Of a stretch of DNA of 64,000 nt, positions 34,894 to 42,831 are shown one piece after another. Where the stretch lies: positions 62,001 to 126,000 of the forward strand of contig JAEYBE010000048.1 in NCBI GenBank assembly GCA_023404495.1, given 5' to 3'. This DNA comes from Actinomycetes bacterium (GTDB taxonomy: Bacteria > Actinomycetota > Thermoleophilia > Solirubrobacterales > JACPNS01). The notes beneath the pieces were generated by a model. The model saw nothing but the letters and a program-made list of their open reading frames with translations, searched no databases and was not told the DNA's origin. Both the position numbers and the translations under genes were made by a program. Positions within the stretch are counted from its first letter, which is position 1, and each line of letters begins with the position of its first letter.

Positions 34894-35301
34894 TCAGTCG
34901 AGGTGGTTCTCGAGCTGCAGGCCCTGCGCCTGCGGTGCCGGCTCCGGCGTGGCCGGCTCATCTGCTGCGACAGGCTGCTCGACTCCCAGCACCGACGCGA
35001 GTTCGCCGCTCTCGTACATCTCCATCATGATGTCGCTGCCGCCGATCAGCTCACCGTCGACGAACAACTGCGGGATCGTCGGCCAGTCGGAGATCGCCGT
35101 CAGCTCCTGGCGAATTCGCGGATCCGGCAGGATGTCGACCGCCGCGTACTTGCGGCCGAGCGAATTGAGCACCGCCACCGCGCGCGCGGAGAATCCGCAG
35201 GCCGGTCCTTCCGGAGTGCCCTTCATGAAGAGGATCACTTCGTTCTGGTCGATCAGGGTCGCGAGGTGATCGCGGAGTTCGTTGCTTGCTGCTTCGCTCA
35301 T
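34894..35301 (-). CDS. Monothiol glutaredoxin, CGFS type (Grx4/GrxD family)
   Basis: 135 residues from ATG 35301. The active site is ACGFSARAV, preceded by the FMKGTPEGP signature of CGFS glutaredoxins; WPTIPQLFVDGELIGGSDIM binds glutathione. These proteins carry [2Fe-2S] clusters and pair with BolA, encoded 13 bases upstream. The last ~30 residues (AADEPATPEPAPQAQG) are a Pro/Ala-rich tail not usual in the family. Many actinobacteria lack glutathione, so the identity of the cluster co-ligand here would be of interest. Confidence 0.93.
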   Translation of the reverse strand: MSEAASNELRDHLATLIDQNEVILFMKGTPEGPACGFSARAVAVLNSLGRKYAAVDILPDPRIRQELTAISDWPTIPQLFVDGELIGGSDIMMEMYESGELASVLGVEQPVAADEPATPEPAPQAQGLQLENHLD

Positions 35302-35314
35302 GGAGATCTCCAGC

Positions 35315-35542
35315 TTACGGGGTTTGAGTCTTGATTGAGAGTGCGTGGATACTGCCACCGAGTTCGCCGCGGAAGACCTCGTTGACGAGCTTGTGCTGGT
35401 CGATGCGGCTGAGGCCTTCAAACTGCGGGGCAGTCACGACGGCGCGAAAGTGGTTGCTGTCTCCGGCGGTGTCGACGACGTCGGCGCTGGCGCCGGGAAG
35501 CGCGGCTTCAATGCGGGTTTTGATCTCGTTTACGTCGGCCAT
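35315..35542 (-). CDS. bolA: BolA family protein
   Basis: 75 residues from MADVNEIKTR at 35542. The class II KH-like fold is recognisable from IEAALPGASADVVD, SNHFRAVVTAPQFEG and the helix RIDQHKLVNEVF, with the conserved His in GSIHALSIKTQ that ligates a shared [2Fe-2S] cluster with CGFS glutaredoxin. The partner gene follows directly, and an A-type Fe-S carrier is divergent. This places it in Fe-S trafficking rather than morphology control. Confidence 0.93.
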   Translation of the reverse strand: MADVNEIKTRIEAALPGASADVVDTAGDSNHFRAVVTAPQFEGLSRIDQHKLVNEVFRGELGGSIHALSIKTQTP

Positions 35543-35558
35543 CTGATCATTGATCCGG

Positions 35559-35587
35559 GGATAGGGACTAAAATGGACTGTAGTCAA
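35559..35587 (-). promoter_or_regulatory. Candidate bolA promoter in the divergent bolA/erpA gap
   Basis: On the minus strand TTGACT (35587-35582), a 17-base spacer, and CTATCC (35564-35559), or TATCCC with 18. Several GACT/AGTC half-sites overlap it (GACTAAAATGGACT, GACTGTAGTC), which might bind an Rrf2-type Fe-S regulator. That is speculative. A TAGTTT at 35625-35630 could be the -10 of the opposite gene. Confidence 0.35.
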
Positions 35588-35646
35588 GTTAGCCCCCGTC
35601 CGATCTATTGCTGTACCCGACAAATAGTTTGGAGCCCAAGCCCCTC

Positions 35647-36021
35647 ATGGTCACACTCACCGACATCGCCGCCACCAAGATCAAGGATTACGTCGAAGGA
35701 CAGGACAAGTCGATCGACGACGCGGGGCTGCGCGTCGGCGTCAAGGGCGGCGGCTGCTCGGGATTCACGTATTCGCTGGCGATCGATGAGCAGCGCGACG
35801 GCGACCACATCTTCGAGAACAACGGGATCAAGATCCTCGTCGATGACCTCTCGCTTCGCTATGTCGACAGCTCCGAGGTCGACTTCATCGATGGCTTGAC
35901 CGGCGCCGGCTTCCAGGTCAACAACCCCAACGTTGTTGCTGCCTGCGGCTGTGGCTCATCCTTCCGGGTGAAGGACGACGAGGGCGCCGAGGTCAACTGC
36001 CCCAGCGGAGCCGCGCTCTAG
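35647..36021 (+). CDS. erpA: A-type iron-sulfur carrier (ErpA/IscA/HesB family)
   Basis: 124 residues from ATG 35647. The three cluster cysteines are in GGGCSGFTY and ACGCGSSF, with VDFIDGLTGAGFQVNNPN between, all characteristic of A-type carriers that pass [Fe-S] clusters to apo-enzymes. ErpA versus SufA/IscA cannot be separated by sequence alone. It is divergent from bolA-grx and overlaps the end of the convergent redoxin-like lipoprotein gene by four bases. Confidence 0.92.
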   Translation: MVTLTDIAATKIKDYVEGQDKSIDDAGLRVGVKGGGCSGFTYSLAIDEQRDGDHIFENNGIKILVDDLSLRYVDSSEVDFIDGLTGAGFQVNNPNVVAACGCGSSFRVKDDEGAEVNCPSGAAL

Positions 36022-37034
36022 CTGCTGGCCTGTTTTGCCCTGGCGATCGCGGCTTTGAGCTCGCCTTCGTCGAAGGGACCCTGGAGTTGTTCGACCACTC
36101 GGCCGTCGGCGTCGATGACGAACGTGAACGGCTCGCTCGGCAGTCCGAACGCCTTGACCTGCGGGCGAAAGCCCTTGTTCAGATCGTTGTCGTTGTAAAT
36201 CTCGTTGTGGATGAAGATCACGCCGTCACCGGCCTCGTGGTGGACCCACTCGGCGATGTCGGTCACCGGGGCGCAGACGCGCGACGCGCAGAGTTTGGGG
36301 GTCGCGAAGACGAGCACGATCGGTTTGCCCTGGCCGAGCGCGTCCTTCAGGCTCACGGAGTGCATGTCGTCGTGGGGATCGCGGGTGTCGATCGCGTCCA
36401 GTTCGGCCTCGGTGGTGCCGGTCGGAGTATCGATCGCAGGCACCTTCTCGCCCGGCGCGATCGTCGCGTCCTGCTTGGCAAGTGGCAGGGCGACCGCCGC
36501 CGCCTCGAATCCATCGCTGGTCTTCGTCAGCGCGAGCACACCGAGTTTCTTTGCGCCCTTGACTGCAGGGATCGTCCCCGCGTAGTAGCCATTCCCGACA
36601 GAGTCCGCGTCGGACTGGGTGGTGGTGCTGCGGAACTCGGCGGGGATGTCGAAGCTGTGCGCCGGGGCGGCGATCGGTCCGACCGCGGGCGAGTTGCTGC
36701 CGGTCGCGTAGTAGAGCACCGTGGGCGCCCAGACGGCCTGGCGATTCTCGCTGAAGAGTCCGAAAGGCAGCCGGTTGGGCCGGTTCTGGACGAAGTCGTT
36801 GGCCGCCGGGAGCAGGTTCGTGTTCTGGCTTGCCCCAACAGACTTCTGGATTTCGTTGAGCGTCTGTTTGCCGTCGGCCTTCGGGAAATCGGCGAGACTG
36901 ACGCTCTTGGCGGCAGCCGGCCCGCTGGCCTGCTCAATGGAATCGCCGCAACCGGCGACAGCCAGCGCCAGCGCCGCTGCCAGCACCACGGCCAGCGCCG
37001 TCGCGCGGCGAGAATTGGTGCGAATCGGCGACAT
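36018..37034 (-). CDS. Secreted thioredoxin-like (redoxin-domain) lipoprotein
   Basis: 338 residues from MSPIRTNSRR; an in-frame ATG at 37061 is possible. A lipoprotein signal with lipobox LAVAGC precedes a ~170-residue N-terminal region of unknown fold (FGLFSENRQAVWAPTVLYYA). The C-terminal half is thioredoxin-like: PIVLVFATPKLCASRVCAPVTD, FIHNEIYNDNDL, FTFVIDADGRVVEQLQG. The cysteines are spaced CxxxxC, unlike the CxxC of thioredoxin, but such spacing recurs in secreted actinobacterial redoxins. It probably handles disulfides or peroxides outside the membrane. Confidence 0.8.
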   Translation of the reverse strand: MSPIRTNSRRATALAVVLAAALALAVAGCGDSIEQASGPAAAKSVSLADFPKADGKQTLNEIQKSVGASQNTNLLPAANDFVQNRPNRLPFGLFSENRQAVWAPTVLYYATGSNSPAVGPIAAPAHSFDIPAEFRSTTTQSDADSVGNGYYAGTIPAVKGAKKLGVLALTKTSDGFEAAAVALPLAKQDATIAPGEKVPAIDTPTGTTEAELDAIDTRDPHDDMHSVSLKDALGQGKPIVLVFATPKLCASRVCAPVTDIAEWVHHEAGDGVIFIHNEIYNDNDLNKGFRPQVKAFGLPSEPFTFVIDADGRVVEQLQGPFDEGELKAAIARAKQASS

Positions 37035-37128
37035 CGCGCGCGGAAGTCTTGCAGATAACATCACCGGCTCCGTCGATCCCCAGAAGTGCAGTACACGACG
37101 TCGATACGAAAGATTTGCAGACCACCCC

Positions 37129-38499
37129 ATGACTGATTCAAAGCTTCGCGCCGCCATCATCGGCGCAGGACCATCCGGCTTCTACGCATCCGGCCAACTG
37201 CTCGCCGAGGGCTTCGCCGTCGACCTGATCGACAAGCTCCCGACGCCGTTCGGACTCGTGCGTTTCGGCGTCGCGCCGGACCACCCGAAGATCAAGAACG
37301 TCACCCGCGTCTTCGAGAAGACCGCGACCAACGAGGACTTCCGCTTCTTCGGCGGCGTCGAGCTCGGACGCGACATCACGCGCGAGGAGTTGCTCGAGCG
37401 CTACGACCTCGTGCTCTACACGATCGGCACCAGCAGCGACAACCGCCTGGGCATCGAGGGTGAGGATCTTGCCGGTTCGCACCCGGCGACGACTTTTGTG
37501 GCCTGGTACAACGGCCACCCGGAGGCCACCGAGCACGAGTTTGATCTCTCCTGCGAGCGCGCGGTCGTGATCGGCAACGGCAATGTCGCGATCGACGTCG
37601 CGCGGATGCTTGTGCTCGACGAGGACGAGGTGCAGCCGACCGACACCGCCGACCACGCGATTGAGGCATTCCGGTCCCACGGGATCAAGGAAGTGATCAT
37701 CCTCGGCCGCCGCGGGCCGGCGCAGGCGGCGTTCACCAACCCCGAGCTGCTTGAGCTCGGCGAGCTCAAGCGCGCCGACGTGATCGTCGAGGCCGAGCAG
37801 ATGCAGCTCGACCCGGTCTCTGAGCAGTGGCTCGAGAGCGACAAGGCTGAGCCGACCAATCGTCGCAACGTCGAAATCATGAAGGAGTACTCGCAGCGCG
37901 AGCCCGAGGGCAAGTCGCACCGCGTCGTCCTGAAGTACTTGCGTTCGCCGGTCGAGATTCTCGGTGACGGCGACAAGGTGACCGGAATTCGAGTAGAGGT
38001 CAACGAGATCATCGACGACGGCAACGGGAACCCGAAGGCCGTCGGCACCGGCGTGACAGAGGACATCGAGTGCGGCCTCGTCTTCCGTTCGATCGGCTAT
38101 CGCGGTGAGCCCGTCGACACCGTTCCGTTCGAGGAGAAGCGCGGCTTGATCTGCAACGCCGGCGGACGCGTGACCGACGTTGAGGGCAATCAGCTCCCCG
38201 GCGAGTACGTCTCCGGCTGGGTCAAGCGCGGACCCTCAGGCGTGATCGGCACGAACAAGAAGGACAGCGCCGACACCGTCGAGAAGATCGTCGAGGACCG
38301 CGAGGCCGGCAAACTTGTCGCCAAGAACCCGCTGGGCGACAACGCCGAGTGGCTCAAGAGCAAGGTCCCGGACCTGGTCGAGTGGGACGGCTGGAAGGCG
38401 ATCGACGCTTATGAGATCGCGCAGGGCGAGGCCCAGGGCCGCCCGCGCGTCAAGCTCGTCGACATCGACGAGATGAAGAAGATCGCTGCCGGCGCATAG
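37129..38499 (+). CDS. fprA: NADPH-ferredoxin reductase, FprA/adrenodoxin reductase type
   Basis: 456 residues, the length of mycobacterial FprA. FAD site IIGAGPSGFYASG at the N-terminus, PTPFGLVRFGVAPDHPKIKNV, NADP site VVIGNGNVAIDVARML, LGRRGPAQAAFTNPE, and the C-terminal GWVKRGPSGVIGTNKKDSADTV, all diagnostic for this family. It moves electrons between NADPH and ferredoxin. The window also has korAB, which needs ferredoxin, and Fe-S carrier genes beside it. The start is set by the family N-terminus; the frame is open upstream but overlaps the divergent lipoprotein gene. Confidence 0.95.
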   Translation: MTDSKLRAAIIGAGPSGFYASGQLLAEGFAVDLIDKLPTPFGLVRFGVAPDHPKIKNVTRVFEKTATNEDFRFFGGVELGRDITREELLERYDLVLYTIGTSSDNRLGIEGEDLAGSHPATTFVAWYNGHPEATEHEFDLSCERAVVIGNGNVAIDVARMLVLDEDEVQPTDTADHAIEAFRSHGIKEVIILGRRGPAQAAFTNPELLELGELKRADVIVEAEQMQLDPVSEQWLESDKAEPTNRRNVEIMKEYSQREPEGKSHRVVLKYLRSPVEILGDGDKVTGIRVEVNEIIDDGNGNPKAVGTGVTEDIECGLVFRSIGYRGEPVDTVPFEEKRGLICNAGGRVTDVEGNQLPGEYVSGWVKRGPSGVIGTNKKDSADTVEKIVEDREAGKLVAKNPLGDNAEWLKSKVPDLVEWDGWKAIDAYEIAQGEAQGRPRVKLVDIDEMKKIAAGA

Positions 38500-38516
38500 T
38501 GCAATCTGAACTATGA

Positions 38517-38560
38517 AACGCTAGAGTGGCGGGATGAGCGATATCCGCCACTCCAGCGTT
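38517..38560. repeat. 44-bp inverted repeat spanning the start of the alpha/beta hydrolase gene
   Basis: Arm AACGCTAGAGTGGCGG (38517-38532) pairs with 38545-38560 at 15 of 16 positions. The 12-base loop contains the ATG at 38534. The left arm holds the TAGAGT -10 candidate (38522-38527). In RNA the hairpin would present or hide the start region; in DNA it could be an operator covering the promoter. Confidence 0.7.
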
Positions 38561-39379
38561 GTTGTCGATGGACTTACTTCTCCGACGATCGAGTCGGGCG
38601 ATCCGGACGCGTCCGAGGCCGTTGTGTTTGTGCATGGGAGTCCCGGGTGCGGGGCGGAGTTTGAGCGTTTGGTTGGGGAGACCGGCGAGTTCGCCCGCGC
38701 GATCGCACTTGACATGCCCGGGTTCGGCGCGGCGAGCAAGCCCTCGCCGCGCGAGTTCATCTACGACGTGCCGAACATGGGCGTGCACCTGGCAAAGACT
38801 GTTGAGCAACTTGGCGTTGAACGGGTCCACTGGGTCGGCCACGACTTCGGCGGGGGCTGGGCGTCGATCGCGGCGGTGTTCGACCCGCTGAAGACGGCGT
38901 CGATCTCGATGATCAACAGTGGGATGATGCGCGGCGTGCGCTGGCATTACCTTGCGCGGATCTACCGCACGCGACTGCTGGGCGAGGCCTTCATGGCGAT
39001 CGCCAACAAGCAGGGTTTCAAGCGCACGCTCAGCGAGCTTCCCTCCGCTGATGTCGACTTGATGTGGAAGAACTTCGACCGGCGCACGCGGCGGGCGATC
39101 CTGGCGCTCTACCGGGCGACGGACATCGAGGCGCAGACGGCTCAGTTGCCGCAGTTGCGACTGCTCTCCCAACAGTGGCAGTCGATCGTGATCTTCGGCG
39201 CCGACGATCCGTATCTGCCAGCGAAGTATGCCGAGCGCAACAAAGAGGCGTTCGTCAACGCCGAGCTCCACCTGCTCGAAGGCGCCGGCCACTGGCCGCA
39301 CCTAGAAGCACCCGATGCCGTCAGCGCACAACTACTCCCATTCCTGCGCAACCAGTACGTCAAAGCTGCATCTTTGTAG
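38534..39379 (+). CDS. Alpha/beta hydrolase with Asp nucleophile (epoxide hydrolase/haloalkane dehalogenase-like)
   Basis: 281 residues. FVHGSPGCG is the oxyanion-hole HGxP, and the nucleophile elbow VGHDFGGGW has Asp instead of Ser, as in epoxide hydrolases and haloalkane dehalogenases. VIFGADDPYLP and GAGHWPHLEAPD supply the remaining acid and His. The substrate is open. The last residues QYVKAASL are encoded by a 30-bp palindromic repeat, so insertion of that element seems to have supplied the present C-terminus. The start codon lies inside another inverted repeat. Confidence 0.87.
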   Translation: MSDIRHSSVVVDGLTSPTIESGDPDASEAVVFVHGSPGCGAEFERLVGETGEFARAIALDMPGFGAASKPSPREFIYDVPNMGVHLAKTVEQLGVERVHWVGHDFGGGWASIAAVFDPLKTASISMINSGMMRGVRWHYLARIYRTRLLGEAFMAIANKQGFKRTLSELPSADVDLMWKNFDRRTRRAILALYRATDIEAQTAQLPQLRLLSQQWQSIVIFGADDPYLPAKYAERNKEAFVNAELHLLEGAGHWPHLEAPDAVSAQLLPFLRNQYVKAASL

Positions 39380-39383
39380 TACT
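39354..39383 (-). repeat. 30-bp palindromic repeat, copy A (matches 48447-48476)
   Basis: On the minus strand: AGTACTACAAAG, six bases, CTTTGACGTACT, an inverted repeat with two arm mismatches. It agrees with copy B at 27 of 30 positions. It covers the last codons and stop of the hydrolase gene and reaches the end of the convergent hemQ gene (39382). Confidence 0.75.
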
Positions 39384-40077
39384 AGGCGTTGGTTGGTTCT
39401 GGGACTGGGGCGGCGCCGTCTAGGGCGTTTAGGGCGCGGCGGATGCTCATTGCTCGGCAGGTGAACATCGGTGTGTCGCGGGCGGTGTAGAGGCTTGACT
39501 CGGTTTCGCGCAGGCGCTGCACGAGGTCGAGAAAGTCTGCCGGCTCGTCGGCCTCGAAGCTGACCACGAAGTCCTGGTCGTCGAGTCCGAATGAGTAAGA
39601 GGTGTTGAGGTTGATGTGCGGGTACTCGCGGCCGACCGTGATGTGCTCCATCATGATTCGCTTGCGCTCGTCCATCGGCAGCAGATACCACTCGCGCGTC
39701 TTGACGAACGGATAGACGAAAAGGAACTTGCCCTCGCCCGGACGCACCTTGGTGCGGTCCTCATTGGTGTAGGGAGAGTTCTTCGTCATCGCCAGGAACG
39801 AGTGAGTGATCTCGCCGTAACGCATGATCCCGCTCTGATTGAGCAGCACGTGCAGCTCGTGGATGTGGTCGAGGTTCGGTGAGGCAGTCCAGAGCGCGAG
39901 GTCCGCGCTGCCTTTCGTGCCGACCGTCGAATAGGCACGCAGGAAGTCGTCGACCGCGAAGTCTTCGCAGGCGCTGGCGAACTCGTGCTTGTCGCGGGTG
40001 CGCTCTTCAGGCAGCCTGCGCCGCCACGACGGATCGACCTTGATGAAAGTGAACTTCACAAACGATTGACCGGGCAT
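39382..40077 (-). CDS. hemQ: Chlorite dismutase family protein, probable coproheme decarboxylase HemQ
   Basis: 231 residues. YPFVKTREWYLLPMDERKR and the heme ligand region EYPHINLNTSYSFGLDDQDFVVSFE are diagnostic; FLDLVQRLRETESSLYT follows. HemQ performs the last step of the coproporphyrin-dependent heme pathway of Gram-positives, decarboxylating coproheme. True chlorite dismutases need a distal Arg that I cannot place with confidence, and the actinobacterial context favours HemQ. No other heme gene is near. It is convergent with the hydrolase and divergent from the next membrane-protein gene. Confidence 0.85.
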   Translation of the reverse strand: MPGQSFVKFTFIKVDPSWRRRLPEERTRDKHEFASACEDFAVDDFLRAYSTVGTKGSADLALWTASPNLDHIHELHVLLNQSGIMRYGEITHSFLAMTKNSPYTNEDRTKVRPGEGKFLFVYPFVKTREWYLLPMDERKRIMMEHITVGREYPHINLNTSYSFGLDDQDFVVSFEADEPADFLDLVQRLRETESSLYTARDTPMFTCRAMSIRRALNALDGAAPVPEPTNA

Positions 40078-40106
40078 CTACCCAGCTTATGCGCCAGCGG
40101 CGCGAG

Positions 40107-40112
40107 TAGAGT
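40107..40112 (+). promoter_or_regulatory. Candidate -10 box (TAGAGT), leaderless spacing
   Basis: TAGAGT ends seven bases before the ATG at 40120 and supports that start, which is followed by a signal peptide. Confidence 0.4.
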
Positions 40113-40119
40113 CGCCCCA

Positions 40120-42177
40120 ATGCATCGGACCGCGCCTCCAGCGCTGCTCGCCGCGCTGCTCGCCGCGGTGCTCTTCGCGCTTCTCACCGCCGCGCCCAGC
40201 GTTGCGGCGCCTGACTGTTCCCCGACGGCGAGGGTGGCGACCGGTGAGATCGATCAGGCGCGATCGGCTTCGCTGCTCTTCATGCCCGGCCCAGTGCGAA
40301 CGCCGGAGCCGGTGATGACCGCACAGATCGCGCAGCTGCCGGGCTTTGGCGTCGGCCTCTTCAGTCCGACGCTTGGTCGCTACAGCCCGACCCAGATGAT
40401 GCTCGACATCTCGCAGGGTTCGCGAGTCGCCAGCAGCCTCTACAAACCCGTGGTCGCGCCGCAGCCGGCACTGGCGGCCGATGCGCTCGGCGCGAACGCC
40501 AGCTCGGGGCGGTACGTGCAGTGGCCGGGCTTGGTGCGACGCGCCGAAAAAGTGCCCGGAGACCTCGTGCCCGGCCAACTCGGCTGCGCGGTCGAGCGCG
40601 CCGGAAAGCGCGCGGTCTGGGTCTCGCCTGCGGGCGCATCGACCCTGACCGGCATCGCCGCGGCCAACGCCGACGGTGTTATCGGCCAGCTCACGTTTTC
40701 CAGCGCAGGCCAGCTCGAAACAGACCTCTTGAAGGCCCAGCGCTATGCGGAACTCGCGGTCGGGATCCTGCCGCCCGGAAGCGAAGGCTTGGGGATTGCG
40801 CGAGCGCTGGCCGCTTCGGACCCCCAGCGCCTGATCGTGCTCGTGCAGGCACCGCCGGATCCGGCACGCACGCGCCTGCTGGCAATCGGCGCGCGCGGCG
40901 TCGGCGGCGAGGGCGGGCTGACCTCGTCCACAACGCGGCGCAATGGCCTGATCGTCACGACCGACATCGCGCCGACGATCTTGGACCGCCTCGGAATCGA
41001 TCCGCCGAAGGACATGCAGGGCCAGCTGATCGAAGGCACATCAAGGCTTTCACCGCAGCAACTCGATGAGATGAACGCGCGCCTGTCGCTGGTCGCGGGC
41101 CGCCGCGCGCCGCTGGGGCGCAGCGTGATCGTGCTCGGCGGCCTGATCGTGATCCTGCTCCTGTTGCTTGGCAGGCTGACCGGCCGCTACGCAGAGATCT
41201 CGCGCCTGACTCAGCGACTGGTGGGTCTCGCGATCGTCTGGCTTCCGTTCGCGCTGCTGCTGACCGCGGCGATGCGTCCCTCACGAGCGACCGAGGCGAA
41301 CATCGCAATTGCCGCGTCGCTACTGCTCGCGCTGCTGACAGACCGACTTGTCAAGTGGCCAAGGGCGCTGTGGGTCCCTGCACTTGCCGTGGTGATCGCG
41401 CACGGACTCGACTTTCTGCTGTTCTCGGGTCGGCTGACCGGCGAATCGCTGCTCGGCTCCAATCCGCTCTATGGCGCGCGCTTCTTCGGCGTCGGCAACG
41501 AGCTTGAAGCCGTGATCACGGTCAGCTGCGCGATGGGCGCAGGTGCCGCGCTCACAGACAGCCGCATCCGCCGTCCGGCCCGCTGGTTTGCCGGCATCGG
41601 CGTGCTGCTCGCGCTCTATCTCGGTGCCGGCCTGCTCGGCGCCGATGTCGGCGGCGTGATCTTCGCCGGGACAGCCTTCGGGGTCGCGGCGCTGTATGTG
41701 GCAAGGATGCGATTCACTCCGCTGCGTGTTGCGGCACTGATCCTGCTGCCGCTGCTCGGCCTGCTCGTGATCGCCGGGCTCGATGCGCTGACCGGAGGCG
41801 AGTCGCACTTGACGAGAACCGTTTTTGAGGCGCAAGGTTCAGGCGATCTGCTCAAGGTCGCCCAGCGCCGCTTCAGCGCCAGCATCGAGGGAGCCAGAAC
41901 CGGCGGCGTGTGGGTGCTCATGCTGGCGTCGCTGATCGCCCTGATCTGGGGCTGGATCAAACGCGAGCGGCTGTTTGACCGGCTGACCGAGGACGGTGAA
42001 GACCGGGCAGCGCGCAGGCCGCTGCGCGCCGGCTTCGTGGGAGCTTTGGCCGGGACCGTGATCGGCGCGCTCGCCAACGATTCTGGCCCCGCGATCTTGA
42101 TCATCGGGACGATCTACATCGCGATGGGGCTCCTCTACGTGCGCGGGCGGCCGATTTCCGGCACAATGGAGCGATGA
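40120..42177 (+). CDS. Large membrane protein: exported alkaline-phosphatase-like domain plus polytopic C-terminus
   Basis: 685 residues. A signal peptide (LLAALLAAVLFALLTAAPSVAA) leads into a ~320-residue extracytoplasmic domain. Its end, VTTDIAPTILDRLGIDPP, matches the closing motif of the alkaline phosphatase/sulfatase superfamily, though the metal-binding DxD and His sets I would expect are not evident, so it may be inactive. From residue ~350 there are about nine TM helices with two striking conserved-looking loops, FFGVGNELEAVITV and ALANDSGPAILI. I do not recognise a characterised homologue. The next gene overlaps it by four bases. Confidence 0.65.
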   Translation: MHRTAPPALLAALLAAVLFALLTAAPSVAAPDCSPTARVATGEIDQARSASLLFMPGPVRTPEPVMTAQIAQLPGFGVGLFSPTLGRYSPTQMMLDISQGSRVASSLYKPVVAPQPALAADALGANASSGRYVQWPGLVRRAEKVPGDLVPGQLGCAVERAGKRAVWVSPAGASTLTGIAAANADGVIGQLTFSSAGQLETDLLKAQRYAELAVGILPPGSEGLGIARALAASDPQRLIVLVQAPPDPARTRLLAIGARGVGGEGGLTSSTTRRNGLIVTTDIAPTILDRLGIDPPKDMQGQLIEGTSRLSPQQLDEMNARLSLVAGRRAPLGRSVIVLGGLIVILLLLLGRLTGRYAEISRLTQRLVGLAIVWLPFALLLTAAMRPSRATEANIAIAASLLLALLTDRLVKWPRALWVPALAVVIAHGLDFLLFSGRLTGESLLGSNPLYGARFFGVGNELEAVITVSCAMGAGAALTDSRIRRPARWFAGIGVLLALYLGAGLLGADVGGVIFAGTAFGVAALYVARMRFTPLRVAALILLPLLGLLVIAGLDALTGGESHLTRTVFEAQGSGDLLKVAQRRFSASIEGARTGGVWVLMLASLIALIWGWIKRERLFDRLTEDGEDRAARRPLRAGFVGALAGTVIGALANDSGPAILIIGTIYIAMGLLYVRGRPISGTMER

Positions 42178-42593
42178 GTGCTGCGACGCTGGAGTCCGAG
42201 CAAGCTGCACCAAAGCGGGCCGATTGGTCTGATCGCTACCCCTACCTTGGCGGCGGATTCGTACTCGGCGTGGTGACGATCGGGCTGTGCCTGACGATCG
42301 ACCTGACGGTGCTGCTGATCTTGCAGCAGAGTTCTGGGAGCGGCGCGGGGGCTGGCGTCGCCTGGCCGCAGTGGGCGGTCGCTGCGTTTGGTGTCTTCGC
42401 CTTGGTCGTATCGCTCGCGATGGGGCGTTGGCTGTACAGGCTGCGTCGCTGGGTCGGGACCAAAGACGATCCAGAGAGCCACCAGACGATCCTCAGCAAG
42501 CGCCGCGGTTTCGCGACCGGGGCGATGCTCAGCTACGTGCCACTTTCTCCGGTCGTCTGCGTGCTGATGATCGCGATGGCCAACTCGACCTGA
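42174..42593 (+). CDS. Small membrane protein of unknown function (139 aa)
   Basis: 139 residues, ATGA overlap with the large membrane protein. Three hydrophobic segments are visible: FVLGVVTIGLCLTIDLTVLLIL, WAVAAFGVFALVVSLAMG and LSYVPLSPVVCVLMIAMA. A charged cytoplasmic loop (RLRRWVGTKDDPESHQ) lies between the last two. No family is recognised. The overlap implies it is made with, and may form a complex with, its neighbour. Confidence 0.65.
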   Translation: MSAATLESEQAAPKRADWSDRYPYLGGGFVLGVVTIGLCLTIDLTVLLILQQSSGSGAGAGVAWPQWAVAAFGVFALVVSLAMGRWLYRLRRWVGTKDDPESHQTILSKRRGFATGAMLSYVPLSPVVCVLMIAMANST

Positions 42594-42628
42594 GCCCGAA
42601 ACTACCGAGAACTGCCAAGATTTCGGCA

Positions 42629-42656
42629 CTGACGGGATTTTGTACGAATGTATAAA
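42629..42656 (+). promoter_or_regulatory. Candidate promoter for glutamine synthetase
   Basis: CTGACG (42629-42634), a 16-base spacer and TATAAA (42651-42656). Transcription from here would give a leader of about 170 bases before the ATG at 42832. Confidence 0.45.
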
Positions 42657-42688
42657 CGACCGAGTGGGGGCAACGCTTAGTCTTTGAA

Positions 42689-42804
42689 TCGCTCCAGTTT
42701 CGAGCGAGAAGCCCAGCATTCATCGACCCAAAGCTGGCAAGCGCCGGGCCAATTTACCGGCGAAATATTCACCCAGGTACGCACGTCCGGGTCCATCCAC
42801 CCGG
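42689..42804 (+). promoter_or_regulatory. Hairpin-rich leader before glutamine synthetase
   Basis: Three perfect short inverted repeats in series: TCGCTC/GAGCGA (42689-42694 with 42702-42707), CGCCGG/CCGGCG (42742-42747 with 42757-42762) and CCGGGT/ACCCGG (42787-42792 with 42799-42804). A GAGGAGA ribosome-binding stretch follows before the start codon. It matches no riboswitch class I know. Confidence 0.35.
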
Positions 42805-42831
42805 AGCGCCAACGAGGAGACGGTCAGACAC

